From an uncultured Paraburkholderia sp. (lineage in GTDB: Bacteria > Pseudomonadota > Gammaproteobacteria > Burkholderiales > Burkholderiaceae), in assembly GCA_940747215.1 (NCBI GenBank), contig CALNWS010000049.1, positions 1 to 34,933 on the forward strand: a stretch of 34,933 nucleotides of DNA, in the 5' to 3' direction. This document shows positions 1 to 8,897 of the stretch, in pieces; the stretch's first letter is position 1; every line of letters begins with the position of its first letter. Under the pieces are notes generated by a model. The model was not told the origin of the DNA and searched no databases. It was given only the letters and a program-made list of their open reading frames with translations. Both the position numbers and the translations under genes were made by a program.

Positions 1-428
1 GAACCCCGCTGAGTGCGTGCGTCTGGTTCCCTTTGTCATTCCCCGGTTCCTCTGCCCGCATTATCCGCTGGCTCAGGCCCCGGCCGCTCCACTGATCCGG
101 CTGTCCAAATTCCCGCGACCACCTCTCATGAACATCCCCGCACGCGCGTGGGACGGTCGCAGAACTTGCGAAGGAAGCGGCGCTGTCACGCTCCGCTTTT
201 TTCGAACGCTTCAATCATACGGTCGGGTTGGCACCCATGGAATATTTGCTCACTTGGCGTATGGCGCTTGCAAAGGATCTGCTGCGACGCAGTGAACGCC
301 GCATCGCTGAGATAGCGTAGCGCGTCGGCTACAGTTCCGCCAGCACATTCAGCGTCGTCTTCACTAGGCATGTTGGACGACCGCCATCACAATATGCGCG
401 GGAGGAGCAGGTGGTCTGCGGCACTTGA
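1..428 (+). pseudogene. AraC-family regulator, C-terminal relic
   Basis: The last ~90 codons encode the two helix-turn-helix units of an AraC/XylS DNA-binding domain. From about 153 the frame reads TVAELAKEAALSRSAFFERF, then a linker with MEYLLTWRMALAKDLLRR, then RVGYSSASTFSVVFTRHVG, and it ends at TGA 426-428. An extra base near 152 separates the upstream piece (MNIPARAW, from 128) from this frame. A TAG at 318-320 interrupts the second HTH where such proteins have a sense codon (EIA-x-RVGYSS). The effector-binding N-terminal part is not readable in one frame and may run off the left edge. The gene is clearly dead; which genes it controlled cannot be told. Confidence 0.75.
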
Positions 429-575
429 GAGTCAGTGGCACGCCTGTCAAGCTTGATCACGATACCAGCCCCGACGAATGGGCAAGGCATTGGGAACTTT
501 CTGGCCATGCGATAGGCACTGAGCGTCGTTTGTTCAACGCCCGGTATCATGACGGGGCAGAAAGCGAGCTCATTC

Positions 576-1650
576 ATGTCCGAAAATATCAAGAACACCG
601 CAATCACTGCCGCTGGCTACATCTACCAAAATCGGCAAGGCCTCAGAGTCCTATGCGACTGGCTTGACGCGCCCTCTCGCTATTCCCGAGTCAAGTTTGA
701 ATGTGACGACGAGATGGTTGCGCCAACGGGGCTAGATGACATAGTCGTCGAGCGTGCAGACGGGCGCTCGACCTTCATCAGGTCAAGTTCACGCCAGCCC
801 CAGACGCTTATGCGCTCTGCTGGGACTGGATGCTTGAGAAAACTGGCAAGACGGCACGAGCGCGGTCGATGCTACGCAAGTGGTTCGACGCCTTCAAATC
901 GCTGGACCCAGCCCAGATTGGTGAGCTCACGTTGACGACCAACCGTCGGCCGGATGCCGATGTAGAAGCTTGCCTAGACGGCGGCAAGATTTCCTTCGCG
1001 AAGATCCCCGAGCCTATACTCTCCGATGTCATCGCCGAACTTGGGTGCGAAAAAGACTGTGAGGCGTTCTTTGACCAGTTACAAATTCTTCACAGCGACA
1101 AGGGATTCGAAACGCTGGAGCAAGAGATCGACGCATGACTTTGCAGGCATGGCACTCTTGAGGGCATTACCACCCTCAAGAACGCAGCGCTGAACTGGGC
1201 GACGTGGAAGAATTTTCCGCCCCCGGACGGTTGGATCGAGCTGGAACAGGTCCGCACCATCCTGCGGTCGATGCCACCAGCGCCCTTGCCCGAGGACTTC
1301 GTTGTCCCCTTAAGCTACGAGGTGCCCGACGAGACGTTCCACCGGGAGTTCGTCAAGGATGCCGTCGCCGTTACAGGTGGAACAATCGTGCTCACGGGGC
1401 CGCCTAGCCGAGGAAAGAGCACCTACCTGAGCACGCTGTGCGACACGCTCGCCGAGCGCGGCATCCCGACGGTCCGCCACCACTACTTTCTTTCAACGAC
1501 GGAGCGCGGGCGTGATCGCGTCAACAGCTATGTGGTCGAGCAGTCCATCGATGCACAGGTCAAGCGGTTTCATCCCGATGTCGCAGCACCATCTGGAAGC
1601 CTACGCATGCTCGTTGAAGCGTGCGCAACACCACCGCCGGGCTCGAAAGG
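576..1650 (+). pseudogene. Cap4-type nuclease / P-loop NTPase defence protein, N-terminal relic
   Basis: The start is taken at ATG 576 (MSENIKNTAITAAGYIYQNR). After restoring one missing base near 784, the product reads GLDDIVVERADGR followed by a QVKF-type motif. That is the D...QVK arrangement of DUF4297/Cap4 dsDNA nucleases of the PD-(D/E)xK kind. A second domain follows in the frame of 830-1138 and 1166 onward, with the Walker A LTGPPSRGKSTYL at about 1390-1430. In anti-phage STAND (Avs-like) proteins a Cap4 nuclease is joined to such an NTPase. TGA at 1136-1138, probably CGA>TGA, interrupts the gene. Homology stops near 1640, where IS21-like end repeats begin, so the rest of the NTPase and the sensor are missing. 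Family assignment comes from recalled motifs; the exact system type is not determinable. Confidence 0.6.
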
Positions 1651-1833
1651 GTCATCGCGTTTCGGTCGCATGATCAGCTGTTTCGGTTCGCTGATCACCC
1701 ATTCCGGGAACGTGATCACCCATTTCGGCAAGATGCTCGCTCGCTTCGAAAACCGCTGATCAGCGATCACCTTCAACCGAAAGGGCCGATCACGATCAAC
1801 CGGAATCGCTGATCACGTTCGCCGAAATACGCA
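1650..1833. mobile_element. IS21-like element end with repeated GTGATCA sites (remnant)
   Basis: This stretch holds about six imperfect units of ~21-25 bases built on CTGATCAC or GTGATCAC followed by TTCGG/TTCCG. Repeated sites at the termini are typical of IS21-family elements, where they bind the IstA transposase. The outer terminus is at about 1833, reading TGCGTATTTCGGCGAACGTG on the minus strand, directly against the truncated uvrD relic. The inner side stops at about 1650 against the defence-gene relic, with no transposase between, so only the end of the element is left. Positions 1709-1833 match the inverted complement of 34808-34933 with about a dozen differences and one indel. The IS family is inferred from end structure only. 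Confidence 0.65.
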
Positions 1834-2541
1834 AGCACGGTCGCGCCGCGAAACGAATAGATGGATTGCGCGTCGTCGCCCACCACCGTCAGACCGTGGC
1901 CGTCCGGCTTGAGTGCGAGCAGGATCGACGCCTGCAGGCGGTTGGTGTCATGATACTCGTCCACCAGCACGTGATCGAACCGCGCCGACAGATCACAGAT
2001 CGGCCGCGATCGCCGGCTCGGCGGCCATGTGCGACCAGTAGAGCAACAGGTCGTCGTAATCGAGCACGCTCTGCTTCTGCTTCGCGTCCACGTAGGCGGC
2101 GAACAGCATGCGCAGATCGGCTTCCCACTCGCGGCACCACGGGAACGCCGCCTCCAGCACGTGGCTCAACGCCGCGCCCGTATTCAAGACGCGCGAATAG
2201 ATCGCGAAGCACGTGCCCTTGGCCGGAAAGCGCCGCTCTTTCGCTAATAGGCCGAGTTTGTGGCGCACGAGGTTCATCAGGTCGGCGGAGTCTTCGCGGT
2301 CGTTGATTGTGAACGCGGGCGCGAGGCCTATCAGCTCGGCATATTCGCGCAGGAGCCGCGCGCCGACGCTATGAAACGTGCCCGACCATGTGAGCCCCTG
2401 CGCCAGCGCGGCACATTCGGCGTATCGGCACCGTATTCGACGGCTTCGCGCTGCGCGTCGTTGAGCTTCGCCAGCTAGGCGGCGGTATCGGAAGACGGCG
2501 GAGATTCGGCGACGGTAGACAAGTTGATGTCGGGCGTGATG
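1834..2541 (-). pseudogene. UvrD/Rep/PcrA-type DNA helicase, truncated and without Walker A
   Basis: The minus strand encodes the N-terminal third of a superfamily 1A helicase. It begins near 2535 (INLSTVAESPPSSDTAA), has a TAG at 2475-2477, and continues LAKLNDAQREAVEYGADTP. It then jumps near 2430 straight to GLTWSGTFHSVGARLLREYA. The stretch that should lie between, with the AGAGSGKT P-loop, is absent, so an internal deletion removed ATP binding. Motif II reads VDEYHDTN (normally DEYQDT) after a frameshift near 1992. Motif III reads VVGDDAQSIYSFRGATV and then abuts the IS21-like end at 1833; the C-terminal half is gone. A LexA-box-like site lies about 60 bases upstream of the start. No obvious ATG is seen at the expected start. 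Confidence 0.8.
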
Positions 2542-2593
2542 GGTGGATGACAGCGAGCAACAGGAAAACGCGGAAAAGCGGTGGCGATGCATA

Positions 2594-2609
2594 CTGTATA
2601 TCCATACAA
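2594..2609 (-). promoter_or_regulatory. LexA-box-like (SOS) operator upstream of the uvrD relic
   Basis: The site reads CTGT-N8-ACAA on the plus strand (TTGT-N8-ACAG on the minus strand), with an AT-rich core (ATATCCAT). It is one base from the CTGT-N8-ACAG LexA consensus. It sits 60-70 bases upstream of the helicase start, where an SOS operator of uvrD would be expected. Function is inferred from motif and position. Confidence 0.55.
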
Positions 2610-2679
2610 ACCGCACCGGCAAGCGCCCCTTTTTAAAAGGCATCCTCCAGGCCGCGAGGTTTGCCAAGAGCGAAAAGCG

Positions 2680-2717
2680 GAAAGCCCGTGACGCCTTGGC
2701 GAGCGTCACGGGCTTTC
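2680..2717. terminator. Rho-independent terminator-like hairpin
   Basis: Two 15-base arms, GAAAGCCCGTGACGC (2680-2694) and its exact complement (2703-2717), flank an 8-base loop. A T-rich stretch follows on the plus side. On the minus strand it lies just downstream of the small exported-protein relic ending at 2794, the likeliest gene to use it. Confidence 0.7.
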
Positions 2718-2793
2718 TTTCCTTCGCTATATCGAACAGCGGCAGCGGGCGGTGCGTCCGCCAAGGACCGCCGCCACACCTGAAGAAGCGCTG

Positions 2794-3064
2794 CTACTGC
2801 TTCTTCGCGTCCTTCACGTTCGCATCGGCGTTAGCCTTGTCGGCGTCGGCCTGAGCGTCCGTTCGTCCGTTTTTTCTTGTCGGCCTTGGCCTGCGCCATC
2901 GCTGCCTTCTTGTCCGCCTTGGATTGCTCCTTGACGGCCTTCTTGTTGGCGTGGGTCATCTGCGTGGCGGCCGGGTCGCTCGCCTGCGCGAAGGCCATCG
3001 ACGACAGGCCGCCCGCAATCAGCGCGGCAAGAACGTGATTTCTAGTCGTTCACTTGATGTTCAT
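2794..3064 (-). pseudogene. Small exported Lys/Ala-rich protein, broken
   Basis: ATG at 3062-3064 follows a good ribosome-binding site (GGGAGG). TGA at 3050-3052 stops translation after four codons (MNIK*). Beyond it the frame continues as a signal peptide (VLAALIAGGLSSMAFA) and a charged tail with repeated KADKKA-type units. After a further frameshift near 2870 the tail reads ADADKANADANVKDAKKQ and ends at TAG. The intact protein would be about 90 residues and periplasmic. It resembles its neighbour at 3190-3638 in design (signal peptide, then Lys/Gln/Ala-rich helix), so the two are probably related. No function is recognised. Confidence 0.6.
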
Positions 3065-3189
3065 GCGTAACCTCCCTTTCAACGCAACTCGGCTTGCGGT
3101 ACATGGCGGGTAGGCGGTGGCGTGTCGGCACACTCGCCGTCACGCCACCCTTCCTGCACATCGGTTCAGGTCGGGCTCAGCGGCACGGC

Positions 3190-3638
3190 TTAGTGCTTGA
3201 CGTCCGCGCCGTCCGACTGGTCGGCGGCCTGGCTCTGCATGTTCATCTTCATTTCGTTGTTGGTGGCCTGTTTGTCCGCCTTCTGGTTGATCTTGGCGTC
3301 GCGGACCTGTTCCTTGTTGCGACTTGGCGGCCTTCTGCTGGTCCTTCAGCGCAGCCTTGGACGCCTTCTTCGAAGCGCGATACTCGGCGTTCGCCTGGGC
3401 GTTGGCGTCGCGCTTTTGCACCAGCGGATCGGTCGAGCCCGCGGTCAGACGCATCGGCGGTGGCGTCACCGGCTGTGCACTTTGCACGCCCTGCGCAGCC
3501 AGTGCTATGCCGGCGCCCTGAGCCTGTACTTGTCCGCTCGTATCGGCGGCGGACGGTTGCGCGGTTTGCGCAACGGCTGCGGTTGCGGCGAAGGCGGTCA
3601 GAGCAGTACCGATCAGGAGCGTACGAATCTGGGTCATG
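3190..3638 (-). pseudogene. Small exported Gln/Lys-rich protein, frameshifted
   Basis: The start is ATG 3636-3638, with AGAGGA a few bases upstream. A clear signal peptide (TLLIGTALTAFAATAAVAQ) is followed by a Q/A-rich stretch and a Lys-rich helix (ASKKASKAALKDQQKAAKSQ). Near 3318 one extra base throws the frame. Restored, the tail reads QVRDAKINQKADKQATNNE and ends VKH followed by TAA at 3190-3192. The full product would be about 149 residues and periplasmic. It is next to and on the same strand as the related relic at 2794-3064. Function unknown. Confidence 0.6.
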
Positions 3639-3963
3639 GCTAATCCTCTCTGAAGTTGTTGTGACGCGGGCGCTTGGTCTCTTTTCAAGCGGCTTGGGCG
3701 CTGTCGCGGTGTTCCCGCTTCACGCCTCGCCCGTCCGTGTCTGCCGGATAACGCGGCGGGCTTTGCTGCTGAAAACCACTTTACGAGTGAATTCCTCAAT
3801 CGACGACCGGTGTTACGCAACGTTTCACTTTCCGATGAGCAGATATAACACTTGCTTGCATTTGCTTGTGCGGCGCGTTGCACCGGACCGCTAACGCAGT
3901 GAAATTCACTTGGGGCAAGCTTGTGGCTTATGATGCGAACACTTGCCTGAAGGTGTAAACGAC
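3639..3963. other. Intergenic region between exported-protein relic and S4 gene
   Basis: These 325 bases separate two divergent genes and should hold both promoters. I see no protein-like frame and no hairpin terminator. The stretch 3820-3870 is locally AT-richer and contains repeated TTGC-type words (CTTGCTTGCATTTGCTTG), but no promoter can be assigned with confidence. Confidence 0.4.
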
Positions 3964-4179
3964 ATGCTCAACCTCGATTTCACGCTCACCGGCGACTACG
4001 TCGAACTGCACAATCTCCTGAAGATTACGGGACTTGCGGACAGCGGCGGGTCGGCAAAAATGATGGTCGCGGACGGCGCCGTGACGGTGGACGGCCGCGA
4101 AGCGCGTAAAACGTGCAAGATCCGCGCGGGCCAGGTCGTGCTGCTAGGTGACACACGAATCGCCGTCCACGAGGCTTGA
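3964..4179 (+). CDS. S4-domain RNA-binding protein (YbcJ-like)
   Basis: This is an intact 71-codon gene. ATG 3964 is preferred over an in-frame TTG at 3943 because GAAGGTG precedes it at ribosome-binding distance. Almost the whole protein is one S4 fold: LHNLLKITGLADSGGSAKMM, then the DGAVTVDGREARKTCKIRAGQ loop typical of small stand-alone S4 proteins such as YbcJ. It is predicted to be cytoplasmic and to bind structured RNA, possibly at the ribosome. It has survived among broken neighbours, which suggests continuing selection. Confidence 0.85.
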   Translation: MLNLDFTLTGDYVELHNLLKITGLADSGGSAKMMVADGAVTVDGREARKTCKIRAGQVVLLGDTRIAVHEA

Positions 4180-4316
4180 TGCGCCCTGCATCGACAGCGC
4201 GCATGACCACCAGTATCGACTCCGGAAACTCAGAAGCCGCCACGCACCAGACTTGTGCTTCGTCCATCGACATCGGCACGGCGAACCAATAAGCTGGCGG
4301 TTTCGCCTGCCCGTTT

Positions 4317-5730
4317 ATGACCCAATCCGACTTCAGCCAGGTGACCAGCCGGTCGCCCACCTTCACCCGCCACGCGGCCGATACCGCGCGCCTTGCCGCA
4401 CCGCTCGCCATCACGCAGCTGTCGCAGATGGCGATGGGCGTCACCGACACAATCCTGCTCGGCTCGCTCGGCCACGACGCGCTCGCCGCCGGCGGCCTCG
4501 GCACCAATCTGTTTTTTGTCGTCGTGACGCTGCTGCAAGGCGTGCTGACTTCCGTCAGCGTGAGCGTCTCGCATGCGCGCGGCGCGCAGGACGAAAGCCG
4601 CGTGCCACACATCTACTGGACCGGGCTCGTGCTTTCGGTGCTGCTGTCGATTCCCGCCTTCGTCCTGCTGTCGTTCGCCGCACCGATTCTCGCCGCCTTC
4701 GGCGAGCCGGCGCTGCTCGCGCACAACGTCGGCGAATACGCGGCGGTGCTGCGCTGGGGCTCGCTCGGCAGCCTGATCGGTGTCGGTTTGCTGCGCTCGT
4801 TTCTGCCGGCCATCGGCGCGGCGAAGCGGCTTCTGTCGGTGTCGCTCGCGAGCGTCGGCGTGAACGGTTTTCTGAACTACGGGCTGATCCACGGCGCGTA
4901 TGGCTTGCCACGGCTCGGTTTTCTCGGCTCGGCGGCGGCCACGACGATCACCGTCTGGCTGAGCGCGCTTGTGCTAATGGCGCTGCTGCATTTCCGGCCG
5001 CGCTTTAAGCACTACGTGTTCGCCACGCGGCCGAACGTGCCGCTGATAGGCGAACTGTTCGGCATCGGTTGGCCGGTCGCGATCACGTATGGCGTGGAAT
5101 CCACGCTTTTTCTCGCCACCGGTCTGATGGTCGGCCTGCTCGGCGAATCGCAGCTCGCCGCGCACCAGATCGCGCTGAACGTGGCCTCGGTGGCCTTCAG
5201 GTGCCGCTCGCGATCGGCTAGGCGGCCAACGTGCGCGTCGGTTTCTGGTCTGGCGCCGGGCAGCCCCACGCCGGATTCGTCGCGCTAGCGCTCGGCGTCG
5301 CGTTCATGACGCTCTCAGGCATCGTGCTGATCGCGGTGCCGCACTGGATCGTCGGCCTTTACCTCCATCTCGACGACCCCCGCGAACGCCGCCACCGTCA
5401 CGCTCGCGAGTTCGCTGCTCGGCGTGGCGGCGATTCCAGATCGTCGACGGCATGCAGACGGTCGGCTCGGGCTGTCTGTGCGGTCTCAAAGACACGCGCA
5501 TTCCGATGCTGGCCGCTGCCTTCGGTTACTGGGTGATTGGTTTCCCGACCGGCTACACGCTCGCGTTCCACTTCTGCCTCGGCGGACGCGGCCTGTAGTG
5601 GGACTTGCCGCCGGCCTCGCGAGCGTCGTCCTGCTGATGACGCTGCGTTCCACAAGCTCAGCCTGCGCCGCGTGCCGGTTGCGGAGGCGACGCCGTTAGG
5701 TCCGGCCCTGATCTCGCCCCCGAAGCGCGC
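4317..5730 (+). pseudogene. MATE-family multidrug efflux transporter, broken
   Basis: From ATG 4317 a hydrophobic MATE protein reads uninterrupted for about 290 codons (LAAPLAITQLSQMAMGVTDT, AAKRLLSVSLASVGVNGFLN, GIGWPVAITYGVES). It breaks near 5200. The remaining membrane part is scattered over three frames. It has a TAG at 5219-5221 (IG-x-AANVRVG, expected Gln), shifts near 5380 and 5430, and a second TAG at 5596-5598 (GGRGL-x-WGLAAG, expected Gln). The family exports cationic drugs in exchange for Na+ or H+. A short frame at 4203-4292 could be part of an older N-terminus. The 3' end near 5730 is approximate. Confidence 0.85.
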
Positions 5731-6098
5731 GAGCTTTAGTCGGCCCCACAAGTTGCCAACACGAACGAGCAACGAGTCGGAACCACGCCACACTCGCCGC
5801 GCCAATCACCACTGATTTCAACGGCCGCTTCATTCGCGAAGGTAAAGTGCGCGTCTGGCCGTTTGCGCGCCTCACGAAGGCCGCGCCGCTCTGCAGCCAG
5901 CAACCCGCCGCTGCACAGCCCGCTGCATATCAGCCGCTTGGCCCACCGCGTGATCTGCCGCGCAGTTTGATGCGCAGTCAGCCCGGTATTCGGCCGCGCA
6001 TTCAGCCAGACTCATGCGGCGCATTTCCGGACGTCCGCCTTCGTGCGAACGTCCGCTCGACCGACCTCTGCTTTTCGCGATAAAATTAAATAAAGGAC
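5731..6098. other. Gap with no recognised gene
   Basis: Between the MATE relic and the transporter relic at 6132 I find no recognisable protein. A minus-strand frame around 5820-5990 (LTAHQTARQITRWAKR and onward) looks weakly protein-like, but it is interrupted and I cannot name it. It may be the eroded remains of a small gene. Confidence 0.3.
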
Positions 6099-6131
6099 CG
6101 CACGTCATTCGCACGTCATTCGCACGTCATT
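6099..6131. repeat. Tandem repeat, three 11-base units
   Basis: The unit CGCACGTCATT occurs three times head to tail at 6099-6109, 6110-6120 and 6121-6131. It lies just before the presumed start of the symporter relic, so it is probably slipped-strand expansion in its leader. Confidence 0.9.
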
Positions 6132-7092
6132 GCTTGCCAGCGTCACCCGTATTCCCGCTCTGGGCGGTGCTCGTTTCGATCGCCGCGTAATTTCTCGCCC
6201 GCCTCGTTCGCGGGCGTCGTCCCGCACGTCACCACGCCCATCGCCATCATCATGCTGGCGATGGGCGTGACGCTTTCCGTCGCCGACTTTCAGCGCGTGT
6301 TTACGCGTCCCGCGCTGGTGATCGCCGGCGTGCTACACTGCCTCGTGATGCCGCTCGCCGCATGGGTGATCGCCAAGGCGCTGCGCAGCCGCCCGATCTG
6401 ACCGCCGGCATGGTGCTCGTGGGTAGTGTGGCAAACGGCACGGCGTCAACGTGATGATCTACTCGCCGTGATGATCTACTCGCCGTGATGATCTCTCGCG
6501 CGCGGCGACTTGGCGCTGTCAGTTACGATCAGCGCGCTGTCGACGCTCGTCGGCGTGTTCGCAACGCCGCTCCTCACGCGCTTTTACGTCGACGAGTCGA
6601 TCGCCGTCGACGTGCACGGCATGTTGATGAGCATCCTGCAGATCGTCTGCGCTGCCGATCGTCGTGGGCCACTTGTTCGGCAAGATCGAGCCGATCCTGT
6701 CGCTCGTTTCGATGGTCGCGATCCTGCCTCATCATCGGCGCGGTGGTGGGCGGCACGCAGAAGAGCATTGCGTCGGTCGGTCTCGTGGTGATGCTGGGCG
6801 TGGTGCTGCATAACGGCATCGGTTGCTCGGCGGTTACTGGGGCGGCCGTCTGCTCGGTTTCGACGAAGCCGTGTGCCGCACGCTCGCGACCGAGGTCGGC
6901 ATGCAGAACTCGGGCCTCGCCGCCACGCTCGGCAAGCTGTACTTCACGCCGATCGCCGCGTTGCCGGGCACCCTCTTTTCCGTGTGGCACAACCTCTCCG
7001 GCTCGCTGCTCGCGGGCTATTGGGCAGGTCGTCCGGCGAAAGGCTCCACGCATCCGGATGGCCAACGCGCGCTGAACGCCGAGCGCGGTTAA
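6132..7092 (+). pseudogene. Bile acid:sodium symporter family transporter, broken
   Basis: Fragments in all three frames line up into one BASS-family membrane protein. They are: MLAMGVTLSVADFQRVFTRP around 6250, DLTAGMVLVGSVANGTA around 6395, [20 protein letters not shown] at 6510, [18 protein letters not shown] around 6770, and [20 protein letters not shown] around 6900. The last frame runs to TAA at 7090-7092. At least four frameshifts and a 17-base tandem duplication at 6451-6495 destroy it. Family members carry organic anions with Na+. No substrate can be assigned here. The start near 6132 (TTG) is a guess. Confidence 0.8.
6451..6495. repeat. 17-base tandem duplication inside the symporter relic
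   Basis: GTGATGATCTACTCGCC occurs at 6451-6467 and 6468-6484, and its first 10 bases recur at 6485-6494. The single-copy version would encode VMIY, the conserved text after the SVANGTAS motif, so the duplication is itself one of the inactivating lesions. Confidence 0.85.
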
Positions 7093-7350
7093 TCGACCGG
7101 AACGCCCGAAACACCCGAAGCGCAACGCGTTCAGACAACGCTTGCGCGAAACACCGGCGCGGTGGCAAGGCAAACATGCCGGCCGCGCGGGTAGTGCGAA
7201 CAACAGAAACCCGCCCGTCCGATTCCCCCTTAGAATGCATTGCACAGCAGCGCGCGAGTATGGCGCGCCGCTGTCATGAAAAGCCTGCAATCAAGGGAGA
7301 AACAGCGTGTCGTCGCTTCGGGATCGGAATAAAAGCACACTGCAAAGCAA

Positions 7351-8882
7351 ATGCGCATTCAGCAGCACTGCAAGACATTTCTTCCTGCCTCTGCTGCACG
7401 ACGGCATTTTTGACCGCCTGCGCAACCAAACCGCCTGCTACCGCGTTCGACCGTCAGGAAACGCACGCACTCTCCGCGAGCGAAACCACGCCGCTGCGTA
7501 CCGCGCTCGCGCCGCTCGAAGCCGCGCATCCGGACGAATCCGGCTTCCGCGTGCTGCCCACCGGCACCGACGCGTTGCAGATGCGCATTGCGCTCGCGCG
7601 CGCCGCGACGAAGACCTGGACATGCAGTAAGTACTACATCGCCAACGAGGACACCACCGGCAAGCTGCTGCTCGGCACCGCCCTCTATGCAGCGGACCAC
7701 GGCGTGCGCGTGCGGATGCTGGTCGACGACCTGAACTTCAAGGACATCGACCGTGTGATGGCCGGTATGAACTCGCACAAGAACATCGAAATTCGCGTGT
7801 TCAATCCGTTCGGCAGCGCGCAGGAAGGCGTGTTCGCGCGCATCACGAACGTGTTCACGCGGATCGGCCACTTCACGCGCCGCATGCATAACAAGGCGAT
7901 GATCGCGGACAACCAGATCGCGATCGTCGGCGGCCGCAATCTCGGCGACGAATATTTCAGCGCAAGCGAAACGCTGCAATTCCACGATCTTGACGTGCTC
8001 GCCGCGGGTCCGATCACCGCCGACGTCTCCGCGAGTTTCGACGACTACTGGAACAGCAGCATCTCGTATCCGTTGCGTGTGCTGAACAAGCAGAAGTTCG
8101 ACGCAAAGGAACTCGACCAGACGCGCGACGACCTCCGCCAGCACTGGCGCACGAACGCCGATCCGTATAACGCCAAATCCCTGAACGCGACGCCGCTCGC
8201 CTCGCAGATCGCCGCGCAGCAACTCGGCCTGACGTGGGCGCATGCGGAGTTCAAGGCGGACGAGCCGGAGAAGATCGAGGGCCCGTCGCCGGATTATGTG
8301 AGCCCGCCGATGAAGCGTCTCGCCGATCTCATGCACGACGCGCAAAAGGACTTCCTGATCATCTCGCCTTACTTGGTGCCGCACGAAGCAGGCGTGAAAG
8401 CACTCGGCGGTCTCACCCATCGCGGCGTACGCGTGGCAATCCTGACGAATTCGCTTGCCGCCACCGACGCCGTCGCGGTGCAGGCCGGCTACAGTCCGGT
8501 TCGCGTTCGCGCGCGAGTCTGCATGCCAAAACGTGTGTGATCGACCGGAAGATTCTCGTAATCGGTTCGATGAATCTCGATCCACGTTCGGCTCATCTGA
8601 ACACGGAACTGGCGCTCGTGATCCACAACCCGGTGCTCGCCGAGCAGGTGGCGGCGATCTTCGATCGCGCCACCGCGCCCGAAGTGAGCTACCGCGTCAC
8701 GCTCGCGGACGACGCCCAAATCGCCTACCTGCGCTCGATCGGCGCGCCGCTCTCGCCGCTTGTCTGGACCGATGTCGAAAACGGCAAGTGCCGCACGTAC
8801 ATTTTCGATCCGCAAGCGCGGTTTGTACCGGAATGCGCTAACCGGGCTATTCTCTCTTTTGCCTGTCAACGCAAAACTTTGA
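7351..8882 (+). pseudogene. Phospholipase D / cardiolipin synthase-like lipoprotein, broken
   Basis: ATG 7351 opens a lipoprotein signal that, after a shift near 7400, reads AFLTAC (lipobox Cys at 7419-7421). The body carries both HKD motifs of the PLD superfamily: HNKAMIADNQIAIVGGRN near 7890 and HAKTCVIDRKILVIGSMN near 8530. The overall design resembles ClsC/YmdC cardiolipin synthases, which act at the membrane. Lesions: a compensated pair of indels at 7615-7635 turns the expected TLDMQYY into TWTCSKYY; about 30 codons are deleted near 8495 just before the second HKD motif, with loss of frame; a further shift near 8825 precedes the TGA at 8880-8882. A functional product is very unlikely. 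Confidence 0.85.
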
Positions 8883-8897
8883 ACCGCGGAGTGAAAC

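Noticed and set aside
1271..1759. A 162-codon gene running from the P-loop region into the IS end
   Set aside because: Its last ~35 codons (FGRMISCFGSLITHSG...) are translated IS terminal repeats. It is a chance fusion at the truncation point, not a gene product to trust.
6099..6495. CRISPR-like array
   Set aside because: The units are head-to-tail without spacers, too short and too few, and no cas genes are present.
7359..8585. Long open frame of 408 codons on the minus strand
   Set aside because: It is the antisense of the phospholipase-D-like relic, has an Arg/His-rich composition typical of shadow frames in GC-rich DNA, and matches no family I know.
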